A stretch of DNA of 64,000 nucleotides from Antilocapra americana (GCA_007570785.1 ML660774.1:1323309-1387308), one strand, 5' to 3'. Shown: positions 21,741-32,773, counted from the first letter of the stretch. Made by a program: numbers and translations. The notes: generated by a model from the letters alone, not told the origin.

Positions 21741-23785
21741 TTTTGACTTGTATAATCTGGTGGGGCTTGTGACATAATTCACTGTGGCTCAGAAATATTT
21801 GATGTCTTCTTCACAAATGCCTGTGAAAAGAGAAGCTGCACACGGGACTGGATGCAGGCATGACTGCCTGGGAATCACTCTGATCAATCAAGGCTGGCAT
21901 ATAATGTGAATTAAAGCTCTGGCGTGAATAATCTTCATTTCCATCTCTGCTCACTGAAGCGATTATAGGGATAAAGAATGGCTATCACTCAATTAACAGT
22001 CCATTAAGGCATCTCATTAGCAGGTTAAAGGGTTAAGACTTGTTAAAAAAAAAAACGCAGTAGTCTGGTTCAAGGGACAGAAAGAAATGAAATGGAAACG
22101 GGTTACTAGGTTACTGTAATTAGACAGGATTTCACAGAGTAGGCATTTTATAAGTTGAATAAATATATGAAAGAGCTTGAGGTCTTGGCTTATTTTTTGC
22201 TCTAAATTAGTATTACACTTTTATATTATTATCAATGTTCTTCTTCACATGTGGATAGTATCTGCTTTTACAGAAGAGCAATCCAGTTTTGCTGAGCCTC
22301 ATCCGTAACTGACATGCAAAGAATTTTACATGTGTGTGTGTTTGATTATAGGTGCATGGAGAGGCTGGTGGTGGTCAGTTTTTAACCTGTTTTTAACAAG
22401 CTCAAACTGTTGATTGAAGAGAATAATTTTCAGTTGATTTTACACTCATAAGAATGTTGAGTGATACTAGACTTAAAAGTTTTTGAAAAGAGGAAATCCA
22501 CTCTTTGTAGAGGAAGTTTATGTTCACCAAGATGAAAACAGTAGTTATACTACTGTATCGGCACAGCATAAAACAGTTACAGTGAAGACATTTCTTGAAA
22601 ATCTGTGGCTCCTGTAACTGGCTTTCAGAATTCATTCAGTGGCACACTAGCCAAAGTAAAAATGAAGAAATGATGCAGAAACTGATTGGCAGAATTTTAA
22701 GAGTAGTTTCACCCACAGTCTCTACAGATCCAAGGGAGAAAATAGCTTGTTCATGAAACTTAAATTCAGTGGAGGAACCAATTCAATTTTTGGATTTATG
22801 TTTAGTTCCTAAACAACTTTCCTTTTTTCAGACCACCGTGTCCTTGAAAAGTTAATTTTGTTTTTATCTCTGAATCCAAGAGGCTTCGCATGACAGTGGA
22901 AGTTGAAAGCTTCCCAGGTAAAGATCCTTCAAAGAATAAGGGACTCATGATAGGGAAGGATAAAAGTCAACAGTTTATACCACCCGATCACTTTTAAGAT
23001 TTTCATCAAATACATCCCCTGCAGTAGAAACTTACCAGAGCAGCTTCCCAGCAGAGTTAAAATCATAAAACAATGACATTGTTCTCTTTGCTTCCCTGAG
23101 CCTTCACACAGGAAAGACAGCAACTGAACTGTGTGTCAACTTACTTTCTTCCTCTTTTGGTGTTTGGAAGAAAAAAAAACAAAACTCTCTTACCCTGAGG
23201 TACCTGGTAATAGCCACAGTTTAAGCAAAACGCAGCTTCATTTTTTGTTATCGGCGAGAAAAACACAACTTTATTCTAAGAGTGTTTGTGTTTTATGGAT
23301 TCTGGTGTGGATGTGCCATGGACTTAGTCAAGGACAAAATCTGTCGAACCACAGGAAAAGGAGTTCATCGCAATTTTAAAAATAAATATTAACTTGTAAC
23401 TGAAAAAAAAAAAGTGTTTACTAATATCCTTTCGTCACAAGCCCAGGATGTGATTGTTTTAAATGTGTGTATATTTTATGACAGCGATGACAGTGTATTT
23501 AATGATCAGCAGTTGTAGCCGTGAAGGAGGCTGCGGGCTCTTATTTCTGGGATGTTGCAAATCTGTGACTCATGCTGATGTTTGCTCTGGAGCCTGCTAT
23601 ATGCAAGGGAACGACTCCCTCCTTGCCCATTTGTGTCTCCTTTGTTCCCTACTGGGAACAAAGCCATCAAAGGACCCATGTCCTCAAAATGCCAAGTACA
23701 GTTTTGAGTTGAGATGCTTTCTTAAAATCTACATTGTAGCTGCTTCATCAAAAGATACAAAATGCTCTACAAGTCTTATATTATA
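21741..23785. other. non-repetitive DNA
   Basis: No transposon recognised in two kilobases. The part 21840-22060 has several AATTAA/ATTAA-type homeodomain core motifs and little CpG or simple sequence. It is a candidate conserved non-coding element, a judgement made by eye only. An A-run lies at about 22044-22054. Confidence 0.4.
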
Positions 23786-23789
23786 TGTG

Positions 23790-24000
23790 TGTGTGTGTTA
23801 CCGCTCAGTCATGTCCTACTCTTTGCAACCCCATTGGACTGAAGCCCTCCAGGCTCCTCTGTCCACGGGATTTCTCAGGCAAGAAAACTGGGGTGGGTTA
23901 CCATGCCCTCTTCCAGGGGATCTTCCCGACCCAAGGATTGAACCCTGGTCTCCTGCATTGCAGGCAGGTTCTTTACTGTTTGAGTCACCGGAGAAGCCCT
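23790..24000 (-). mobile_element. Bov-tA SINE
   Basis: Reverse complement, full length: 'ccgctcagtcatgtcctact' to 'gtttgagtcaccggagaagc'. Preceded by a short (TG)n run at about 23785-23799. Confidence 0.93.
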
Positions 24001-24345
24001 TTTATACTGCAAGCCAGTAAAAGTTGAAATTAGTTCTCCTAGTTATTCATTGAGTAGCAGCTTTGCTATTGAATTGCCTCTTTGAGATTTAATTTTTTAA
24101 AAATTCCTCCATGTTGGCACTGAAAAGATACTGCCAGAAGGTTCCTGGGACAGACTATATGAATCTGGCTACATTTCAACTGGATTCATTGCCTTTTGCC
24201 TACTTAATTTTTTGTGGATCTGATCTTTCTCTTTATTCATGTAAATGTCATAGTCTGCTGAATGACACTGAACACCTGTTACATTTCATTTCTTTAAAGT
24301 TTCTGAATGTTGGGAACTGTTACCACATCAGTTTATGTGTAAATG
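24001..24345. other. unassigned AT-rich DNA
   Basis: No recognised element. Confidence 0.5.
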
Positions 24346-24353
24346 GTTTTGAT

Positions 24354-24565
24354 TAGTCCAGGGAATGCTAGTGGTAAAGAACCTGCCTACCAATGCAGGA
24401 GATGTAAGAGACGCAGGTTTGATCCCTGTGTCAGGAAGATCCCCTGGAGGAGGGCATGGCAACCCACTGAATACTGGAGAATCTCATGGACAGAGGAGCC
24501 AGGCAGGCTACAGTCCATAGCGTTGCAAAGAGTCGGACACAACTGAAGCGACTTAGCATGCACAG
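24354..24565 (+). mobile_element. Bov-tA SINE, longer variant
   Basis: 'gctagtggtaaagaacctgc', an extra 'agatgtaagagacgcaggtt' typical of the longer variant, and 'gttgcaaagagtcggacaca' near the end. Confidence 0.93.
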
Positions 24566-26025
24566 GTTTAGAATAGATTATTATGGTGTTCTACCATAGT
24601 CCCTATAATATGAATAAATACATCCAGGACAGTGAAGCCATAGTTTAAAAATTTCATGATGAGCAAGCAATGCATTTGGCAGTGGTATTAAAGCACATAC
24701 AATTTGATTTTCACCTTAGTATCTCAGCCCCCAAGACTCCTAAGGAAAGGTCACATTTGAGAAAGCTGGCATATTACTCTACAAAAAGGTGAAAAGATTC
24801 GTCAGGTTGCTGAACGGACCCATCAGTTCTTTTCATTGTCTTCCATGGAAATGAGAATACTGCTTGGGCTTTTGCAGTTACTAGGATGGCCTTGGAAGTT
24901 AGCTTAATTCTCAATGACCTTTTATCTCTGGTAGATGCCCACCACACCCCTCAACCTCTCCCCTTCAGCAGTGTCACTAGATTTGTGCACTCCAATGATT
25001 GCTTTCCACATTTCTTCTCTAACTTTTATAAACCTTTTTTACATGGTGCACCCAAACTCATGTGACTTCCAGCTCAGCTGCTACATTTGCTGGCAGTTCC
25101 CAGGCCCCTCCCCCATGTCCCTATCAGCTCTCAAGTCACCTGCAAAATGATGAAGGAAATTGACACTTTTAGAGCAAAAGGTAAAATGTGCCTGCAGGCA
25201 TCTTTGGACTTGGCCGTTGCTTTTGATGTGTAGCATGTGAACAACATAGAAACAGTGTGTCTGCTTCTAATTTTAAACTCAAGGCGAATCCCCTAGCCTC
25301 TTTCCCAGTAGGCCTGCTGCCCCTCGGCCTGTCCTGCGATCCAGAAGTTCTCCAGTCTGGTGCCAGCTCCCAGGACGTCAGCAAAGGGAGTCAGAGCATA
25401 AACTGTCAGCGTGGGTCTCAGGCGCTAATGTGAGATGTCCTTCAAGACCCCGGAAGCAGGGAGAGACTTTGCACTAATGGAGGGCTGCGTGCCAGGCAGA
25501 TGTGAAGAAAACAAAAGATAATGACATCTGAATTATTACGAACAACATTACTGTGTAAGTAGCTCCTGCCACTGACATTCCAAGTTAACTGTCAGGGCAC
25601 CCAAGATGAGAAGCATTATCAAGGCAAGAGAGATACTCAAGGATATCAATTTTTTTTTCCAGAATTTTCTTAGGGCTGCTTAAAACAAAGCAAACACCCA
25701 TAAGATATTACGGAAAACCTAAATGCACTTTCGGCTGACCCAAAACAATAAGCAGTTTAAAGACCTCAAAGAAATTTCGTGCTTGGAGGGGTGCTTTCCA
25801 CTCTTCCACTTGGCTCCTGTGGACAGGCAGATCAGCCTCTTCTGCTCCTAAAGGGACCTGGCGGAGACATTTGAGAAGCTCAGGGTCCCGTATCTCCACA
25901 GGGCCCCTGAGACACTGATCCAGCAGGGCTGACTGACGGAGACTCAGAGAATTCTAGAAATTTGTGGTCTTTGGATAGTCTAGCTCAGCTCCAGCTCCTG
26001 TTCTGACCTGCAATCTGAGAAGGAA
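24566..26025. other. non-repetitive DNA
   Basis: No transposon recognised. The part 25390-25620 is balanced in composition and contains 'gataatgacatctgaattat'; it may be a conserved non-coding element. The frame at 25169-25384 (minus) shows no domain. Confidence 0.4.
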
Positions 26026-26037
26026 TTTCATCTCCTA

Positions 26038-26223
26038 TTGTGGTCGTTGTTGTTCAGTCGCTCAGTCGTGTCGGACTCTTTGTGACCCCATGGACTGCAG
26101 CACGCCAGGGCTCTCCGTCCTTCACTGTCTCCAGATTCGTGTCCGTTGAGTCGGTGATGCCATCAACCCTCTTGTCCTCTGCAACCCTCTTCTCTTCTTC
26201 TTCTCCACTTCTTCCACCTCCCT
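26038..26223 (-). mobile_element. BovB 3'-tail fragment
   Basis: Reverse complement of the BovB end: 'gttgttcagtcgctcagtcg', 'gactgcagcacgccagggct', 'gtgtccgttgagtcggtgat', then a CTT-rich decayed stretch. ATCTCCTA occurs on both sides (26030-26037 and 26236-26243), a possible target duplication that includes 12 unrelated bases. Confidence 0.85.
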
Positions 26224-26263
26224 GAATTTGTTTAAATCTCCTAAGGATGGCTGAGTAGGTATT

Positions 26264-26370
26264 ACTGGAGTGGGTTGCCATTTCCTTCTCCAGGGGATCT
26301 TCCTGATCAAGGGATTGAACCCACATCTCCTGCATTGGGAGGCAGATTCTGAACCACCTGGGAAGCCCCC
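26264..26370 (-). mobile_element. Bov-tA SINE, half-length
   Basis: Reverse complement of the left half, 'actggagtgggttgccattt' to 'accacctgggaagccccc'. It lies between two copies of a 40-base sequence (26224-26263 and 26371-26410), about 82% identical. That is unusually long for a target duplication. Confidence 0.9.
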
Positions 26371-26404
26371 AAATTTGTTTAAATTTCATAAGAACTGCTA
26401 AGTA

Positions 26405-26545
26405 TGTATTTTAATCATTTTATAAGAGGAAAACCAAGGCTTGGGGATGAGTAACCTCCTCAAAGTGGTAGCAGGTGCCAGACATAAGTCAAACCCAGGT
26501 TTCTGGATGCCCAGGATGAGGATTTTTCTACTTCACTCTGCAGCC
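26405..26545 (-). repeat. MIR SINE fragment
   Basis: 'ttttataagaggaaaaccaa', 'ggcttggggatgagtaacct' and 'agtcaaacccaggtttctgg' are the reverse-complement MIR 5' half. The flanking repeat of the adjacent Bov-tA reaches into this MIR. Confidence 0.6.
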
Positions 26546-26784
26546 ACCCGGATCTGACACCAACTACATCTTCTTCAGTGCTAAGTCTGGAGACACGGAT
26601 CCTTGTAAATTGATTAGACATAATTCTCACATTAGTAGTCATAGTAATGAATATCAGTAGGGTGCTTTACATTTTGCAAAGCTCTTTTTTTGTGTCTATT
26701 AGTCCATTCAGTCCCCCCAATAACCTCTGGCAAAATATTTCTATGAACCCATTTAAGAAATAGTTGGAGGACTTGACCTCTAAT

Positions 26785-26950
26785 TAGCTTCTACTGGGCA
26801 TGGTACTAACCTCTTAGGATACATCACCTCATTTTATATTCATTATTTCATCATTTTGTCATTATGATTATCATCTTTTGAGAAAATTGAGACTCAAAGG
26901 AGTTTATCATCATTCATGGATCTAAAATGTAGTAAAACTAAAATCTAGTA
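26785..26950 (-). repeat. MIR SINE
   Basis: 'agcttctactgggcatggta', 'ctcattttatattcattatt', 'ttgagaaaattgagactcaa' follow MIR in reverse complement. Confidence 0.5.
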
Positions 26951-27000
26951 AAATGGGGGAAAACTCTAATGCAGAGGTCGATGTCTTTTGTACTGAATGT

Positions 27001-27215
27001 CGTTGCTGTTGTTTAGTCTCCAAATGGTGTCTGACTCTTTGCGATTCACATGGACTCTTGGCCATCAGGCTCTTCTGTCCATGCAGTTCTCTAGGGAAGA
27101 ATGCTGGAGTGGATAGCCATTTCCTTCTCCGGGGTATCTTCCCAACTCAGGGACTGAACCCACATCTTTTGCATTGTAGGCAGATTCTTTTCCATGGAGC
27201 CACCAGGGACGCCCC
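27001..27215 (-). mobile_element. Bov-tA SINE
   Basis: Reverse complement: 'gtttagtctccaaatggtgt' to 'atggagccaccagggacgcc'. Full length but more diverged than most copies here. Confidence 0.92.
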
Positions 27216-27903
27216 TTCTTACTCTTTGCTTGCCTCATAGTAGGGTTCTGGTGAAGCCCACTCCTCTGCCTTGCTCAGTTCTCATGGAGGCTCCTGAAAC
27301 CGAAGGTGCATCCTTTACTAGTTCATCTCTGCTCAGTGGACACAGGATATCTCCTACCTGTTACTCATGGGGGAGTTACTAGAAAGTTTTCTTGCTAGGA
27401 TTACTTGCTATGAGTAGCATTCTCCCTCTTCTCCTCTCAGAATTGTCTTTCTAGGATAGTCAATTATAATAGGCTCTTTAGGTCTCCAGGTGCTAACTAC
27501 CATGAATAAGTTTCTACTTCCTGTATTTCAGACAATGGGATTAAGTATGGGGGAGATTTCCAGAGAGAATGGGGAAGGTGTTTGGGGACTGGACGATTCC
27601 TTGTGAGCCCAAAGCACAGCATATAGGTTGAGAATCACTCATCCTTTGCATTCCCAGGAGTTTGTCTGCCCTGTGACCTGGTCTTTGGCTGGACATCAGA
27701 TGATGTAGTTTTTGATTAAAGGTAATGTGTCTAAAGGGCCAAAGTCTATTCCATTTCCTCAGCCTTATGCAGCCTTTCTGGGAAGAGGCAAATATTGTCA
27801 AAAGAAATAGACCACGAACACCTGACACTTTGATTCAACTGGAAAGGATTAAAGTTAGGTAAGGACAGCTGCAGGAAAAATTATGGTACCTGAGCCGCTG
27901 AGG
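27216..27903. other. unassigned non-coding DNA
   Basis: No recognised repeat or gene. The frame at 27541-27828 (minus) shows no domain. Confidence 0.5.
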
Positions 27904-27918
27904 CAATCTTTTAGCTAT

Positions 27919-28131
27919 TGCTGCTGTCTAGTCGCTCAGTCGTGTCCACCTCTTTCTAACCCCACTGGACTGTAGCCCTCCAGGCTCCTGTGTCCATGGA
28001 ATTTTTCAGGCAATAATACTGGAGTGAGTTGCCATTTCTTTCTCCAGGAGAACCTTCCTGACCCAGGGATCAAATCCATGTTTCTGCTTGGCAGGTGAAT
28101 TCTTTGCCACTGAGGGATCTGGGAAGCCCCC
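27919..28131 (-). mobile_element. Bov-tA SINE
   Basis: Reverse complement, full length: 'gtctagtcgctcagtcgtgt' to 'actgagggatctgggaagcc'. Target duplication CAATCTTTTAGCTAT (27904-27918) and CAATCTTATAGCAAT (28132-28146). Confidence 0.95.
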
Positions 28132-28171
28132 CAATCTTATAGCAATGTGTTATTCAGCATGTTTTGTTCTT

Positions 28172-28212
28172 AGGCTTGCAAAGAGTCAGACATGACTGAA
28201 GCGTCTTAGCAC
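28172..28212 (+). mobile_element. Bov-tA 3'-end fragment
   Basis: About 40 bases, 'gcttgcaaagagtcagacat' plus 'gactgaagcgtcttagcaca', match the terminal part of a sense-strand SINE. Confidence 0.75.
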
Positions 28213-28680
28213 ACACGCTGTATCTATGGAGTGAACCCAGTCATGATGTAAATTTAGTGTTTAGAGGAGGAAGAAAGTTTTCAAGGAAAGTAGAGATTGA
28301 ATGAGGTTAGAGGAAAACTAGAATGTCTTAGAAAAAAAATAAAGGAAAGATTTTAAGATAGAACTAGTGGTCAAGTTCTTTAGCAGCGTCCATGCTGGTG
28401 TCAGGATGGGATGGCCATTATTTCCCAGCCTCTCACTCTCCATGCTAGTTAGCTCCTCACCCCTGCCCCTGCCAGTAGGCTTGGAAAAGAGGGGGCGGGC
28501 TGGGCTGACTCCTGTCCAAAGGCCGACTTTGACTTCCTGGGCTGACAATCAGCAGGCAAGAGCTTTTATAGATAGAGGGAGGGGGCTCCATGTAGAAACC
28601 GCACAGTCAGCTTTGACAGTCATCTTGAACATGGTCGTCAGCGGTCTGATCAGGATCCTCTTGATTGTTTTATGTACAGC
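28213..28680. other. unassigned, with a GC box
   Basis: A GC-box-like run (28491-28500) lies about 64 bases upstream of TTTTATA (28564-28570) on the plus strand. No repeat and no exon are recognised. The frame 28367-28723 has no visible domain. Confidence 0.35.
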
Positions 28681-28694
28681 TAGTCTTCAGTTCC

Positions 28695-28888
28695 TTGGGC
28701 TTCCCTTGTGGCTCAGCTGGTAAAGAATCTGCCTGCAATGTGGGAGACCTGGGTTCGATCCCTGGGTTGGGAAGACCCCCTGGAGAAGGGAAAGGCTTCT
28801 TCAATATTCTGGCCTGGGTATAGTCCATGGACTGTATAGTCCATGGGGTCACAGAGAGTCGGACACGACTGAGCAACTTTCAGTACAA
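28695..28888 (+). mobile_element. Bov-tA SINE, palindrome-bearing subfamily
   Basis: 'ttgggcttcccttgtggctc' to 'ctgagcaactttcagtacaa'. Between the CCATGG motifs it has 9-base inverted arms around a 4-base loop (28825-28846). A perfect 14-bp target duplication TAGTCTTCAGTTCC at 28681-28694 and 28889-28902 marks it as a relatively well preserved insertion. Confidence 0.96.
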
Positions 28889-28956
28889 TAGTCTTCAGTT
28901 CCAGGCTCAGTTTGTTCTCATTTCTTTGAGGCCAGTTCTCAGAATTGAGGCAGCAT

Positions 28957-29000
28957 AGGGTCACAAAGAGCTGGACACTCCTGAAGTGGCTTGGCATGTC
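28957..29000 (+). mobile_element. Bov-tA 3'-end fragment
   Basis: 'gggtcacaaagagctggaca' and 'ctcctgaagtggcttggcat' match a decayed SINE end. Confidence 0.65.
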
Positions 29001-29002
29001 AT

Positions 29003-29425
29003 GGCTGCAAACTAACTGGTCATCGCATAGTTAAATTCTCCACCTGGTGTGCTGTCAGTGTCTATAAGACAACTAGAAAGACTTGGCTCGGAATAGTAGC
29101 TATGACCCTTGAGAAGGAACTAAAGGTCTTGACTATGCTTAATAGACTGTACTTCTATTAGTATTTGGTCTCCTTTGACTGTTTTCCTTTATTTCTGCAT
29201 TTCTTGCTTCTCTAATTAAATTAATTCTTTGGGTAAAGTTTTTCCACAGACAAAAGGAAGCTGAGGACTTGGGAGTGATGCTCTGTTTCACAATCACATT
29301 CTTAACTTTGTATCTGCTCTACCATCTACTATTTTTTTTGGACTCAGCCGCCATTATTTTCTAAGTCGAATGTGATCTTTTGCTTTGGTGCCAATGTGAC
29401 GCTTAAACATGTGACCTGCCTACAG
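29003..29425. other. unassigned non-coding DNA
   Basis: No recognised element. Confidence 0.5.
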
Positions 29426-29905
29426 TTTTTTTTTTTGGTCATCAAAAGTCCACTTTATTACAATGCTCTAGTATTGCCTTGAGGTATATATGTTATACGA
29501 CAGCACATAGGTCAAGAATGTTTCCATAAGCCATTTACATACCTTGGTGCTGGGCATTCTATGGAACTCCTTGTTTCTTGAGTGGACATGCACAATTTCA
29601 AAGAACCCTCACACAGCAGAACTTAAATGCCCCGTACCTGACCACAAAAACACACTTGCCCTCACACTCAGGGGACGGCGAGACAGGGCCCTTTCTCTCG
29701 GTGTCTCTAGGCTCCAGTTGGTGTCCATTCACCTTCTGTGTGAGAATCCTCCTGGAATGGGACTTGGTCTGTTTCCAAAGAAGCAAGTCTCAGTCAGTGC
29801 TGTTTTTAAACCAGGGAGCCAAATCTTCCAACAGTTTCTGATGGGCAGGTAGGTTTGTCTGACCCTCAGGATGGACTGTCTTTGAAACTGACATCATCCA
29901 GCCTC
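29426..29905 (-). pseudogene. probable processed retrocopy of an mRNA 3' end
   Basis: Read on the minus strand, the segment ends with AATAAA (29459-29454), 17 bases, then 11 A residues (29436-29426). This is the layout of a reverse-transcribed, polyadenylated mRNA end. The upstream 450 bases are single-copy in appearance, with balanced composition and no match to a transposon that I recognise. The parent gene is not identified and no reading frame stands out, so the segment is probably 3' untranslated sequence. Its upstream limit is hidden because a BovB insertion starts at 29908. No target duplication was found. An unlisted transposon with a poly(A) end is the main alternative. Confidence 0.45.
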
Positions 29906-29907
29906 TC

Positions 29908-30984
29908 AGTTTAGTTCAGCTGCTCAGTCGGGTCTCACTTTGTGACCCCAAGGACTGCAGCACACCAGGCCTCCCTGTCCTTCACCAACTCCCAAAGCTT
30001 GCTCAAACTTATGTCCATTGAATCGGTGACACCATCCAACCATCTCATCCTCTGTCGTCCCCTTCTCCTGCCTTCAATCTTTCCCTGCCTTCAATCTTTC
30101 CCAGGTCTTTTCCAAGGAGTCAGTTCTTCGCATCAGGTGGCCAGAGTATTGGAGTTTCAGCTTCAACATCAGTCCTTCCAATGAACACCCAGGACTGGTC
30201 TCCTTTAGGATGGACTGGTTGGATCTTCTTGCAGTCCAAGGGACTCTCAAGAGTCTTCTCCAACACCACAGTTCAAAAGCACCAATTCTTTGGTGCTCAG
30301 CTTTCTATATAGTCCAGTTCTCAGATCCATACATGAATACTGGAAAAACCATAGCTTTGACTAGACAGACATTTGTCAGCAATGTAATGTCTCTGCTTTT
30401 TAATATGCTGTCTAGGTTGGTCATAGCTTTTCTTCCAAGGAGAAAACATCTTTGAATTTCATGGCTGCAGTCACCATCTGCAGTGATTTTGGAGCCCCCC
30501 AAAATAAAGTCTCTTACTGTTTCCAGGGTTTCCCCATCTATTTGCCATGAAATAATGGGACCAGATACCATGATCTTAGTTTTCTGAATGTTGTGTTTTA
30601 AGCCACCTTTTTTCACTCTCCTCTTTCACTTTCAGCAAGAGGCTCTTTAGTTCCTCTTCACTTTCTCCCATTAGGGTGGTGTCATCTGCATATGAGGTTA
30701 TTGATATTTCTCCCGGCAACTTTGATTCCAGCTTGTGCTTCTTCCAGTCCAGCGTTTCTCATGATGTACTCTGCATATAAGTTACATAAGTAGGGTGACA
30801 ATACACAGCCTTGACGTACTCCTTTCCTGATTTGTAACCAATCTATGTTCCATGTCCAGTTCTAACTGTTGCTTCTCGACATACATACAGGTTTCTCAGG
30901 AGGCAGGTAATGTGGTCTGGTATTTGTATCTTTTGAAGAACTTTCCATAGTTTGTTGTGATCCACACAGTCACAAGCTTTGGTG
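29908..30984 (-). mobile_element. BovB LINE fragment, 1.1 kb
   Basis: Reverse complement of the BovB 3' third, from 'ttcagctgctcagtcgggtc' to 'cacacagtcacaagctttgg'. It encodes in decayed form the end of the reverse transcriptase: the minus-strand frame 30616-30305 contains 'SWQIDGETLETVRDF' and 'NLDSILKSRDIT'. A YADD-type codon series can still be read opposite 30681-30692. Frame breaks and a small internal duplication (near 30069-30103) make it inactive. It may interrupt a retrocopy. Confidence 0.95.
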
Positions 30985-31889
30985 CTCCTTAAAATTTTGC
31001 TATGTTTGCTCCAGTCTTGGGTGCTTAGTTTACCTCTTAGGTTTGTTCAACATTTATGGCCTGGCATGGCATGCAATGAATAAGGAATAAAAAGGAGTGT
31101 TAAAATGTCATCAGCGATCATGAATAATAGAATTTTAGGAGATTTGAGGGATTAGAAACACTGAAAAACTCTTGATTTGTATCACATTATAGATCATCTA
31201 AATAGAAAGATTAGAAAAAGAATACGAAGTGATCCTGTATATTTTTCTTTACAGAAAAATAGCAAGAAGTAACGGGGTGATTTGCTACATTTGTAGTCAG
31301 AATAAAAAAGTATGTAATAAATGTTTTTTTCCCCAGAAACTCCAAAGTAGAGGGTGGATGTAGCAGCCAGCAAAAGGGAAAGAAAGTATTTATTGCAACT
31401 TGTCACATGAGAGACACATAATACACCGTTCGGTCATGATTGAACAAGCTGTTCTCATTGTAAAGCCGACCACACATGCTGTGTGTGGATAATTAAATCT
31501 TCTAGGAATCAAATACACCCATCCCTAGTGTTACATTGTCATCCTACCAGAGCATTCAGTGAAACTGTGAGGCTTCTCCATGGGTAACAGTTGACCTGGA
31601 AACTGGGACTCAGAGAGCACGATCTGGTGAGTTGAGATTTAAACTTGGGGCTGGGTTGAAAAGAGGGTGGATCAGAAAGTCAGAGGTCCAGAGCTGTGGA
31701 AGGTCAAAGCTACATAGTTTCTCAAAAGGCCAAGACCATGGGCAGTTCGTGGGGCGGAAATCCTCATTCTTACTCTGGCAACAGCCAACACTTGATACCT
31801 GCTGCAGGATGGCCTCAAACTTGGGGGCTCAGAGTGGGCATGAGGAAGCTTCATCTTCATCAGTTTTATTTACTTCAGTCTCCAGTGGA
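30985..31889. other. unassigned non-coding DNA
   Basis: No recognised element. Frames at 31632-31910 and 31696-32100 run into a SINE and show no domain. Confidence 0.5.
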
Positions 31890-32108
31890 GGTCTTTCCAG
31901 GTGGCACTAGTGGTAAAGAACCCGCCAGCCGACTCAGGAGACAGAAGAGACACAGTTTTGATCCCTGGGTCGGGAAGATTCCCCTGGAGGAGGGGCATGG
32001 CAACCCACTCCAGTATTCTTGCTTGGGAAATCCCATGGACAGAGGAGCCCGGTGGGCTACAGTCCACGGGGTCACAAAGAGTCGGACACGACTAAAGTGA
32101 CAGCATGC
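31890..32108 (+). mobile_element. Bov-tA SINE, longer variant
   Basis: 'ttccaggtggcactagtggt' to 'agagtcggacacgactaaag'. Full length, little diverged, 100 bases from an opposite-strand copy. Confidence 0.95.
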
Positions 32109-32207
32109 ACACCAGTGAATGAGAGACACAGAGAGATGATACCTGATTCACTTACCTAAGCACTCAGTACAAACAAGATTTCAAATATCAGCATTAATTA
32201 GCCTCTG

Positions 32208-32346
32208 TTGTTGCTGAGTCACAAAGTCGTGTCTGACTCTGCGACTCCATGGACTGTAGCCCGCCAGGCTTCTCTGTCCATGGGATTCTCCAGGCAAGGA
32301 TACTGAAGTGGGTTGCCGTGCCCTCCTCCAGGGGATCTTCTTGACC
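32208..32346 (-). mobile_element. Bov-tA SINE, truncated
   Basis: Reverse complement, from 'gttgttgctgagtcacaaag' to 'ctccaggggatcttcttgac'. The part corresponding to the SINE start is missing. Confidence 0.92.
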
Positions 32347-32728
32347 TCTACTTCCAGGGAATTTTTATAGCAATGTCCCATATGAAGAGATTCACTCTCC
32401 TAAAGCCTAATTAATTATGTTTTCTCCTATCAGCTATTTTAAGTGAAGGCATGTTAGGTAAAAAGTAACTATCTATCATGTGATGAGGGGTCACATACTA
32501 ACGAGATCTTATTTTTTCCATTGTTTTGTGGTCTGGCTTATCATCATGTTAGGATCAAAGATATTAAGAGATTTTCTTTTTTAAGGTTATTCTACTAGTA
32601 AATGGTAGATTTTTTTAAAAATATCTGTTTTTGATATTTCTCACTTGAAAGGCCACAGATAATTTCAGATTTAGCAGTCTGCCTTCAAAGCATCTTGGCA
32701 AAGGAGAGTTCCTTTAGTTCTCAAGGCT
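32347..32728. other. unassigned AT-rich DNA
   Basis: No recognised element. Confidence 0.5.
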
Positions 32729-32773
32729 CTGCCTTCAATCTTTCCCAGCATCAGGGTCTTTTCCAATGAATTA
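32729..32773 (-). mobile_element. BovB short fragment
   Basis: 'gccttcaatctttcccagca' and 'tcagggtcttttccaatgaa' match the reverse complement of an internal part of the BovB 3' end. It abuts a TA microsatellite. Confidence 0.75.

Noticed and set aside
23463..24020. Open frame of 185 codons, plus strand
   Set aside because: Its second half is the translation of an antisense Bov-tA and the first half has no domain or codon bias.
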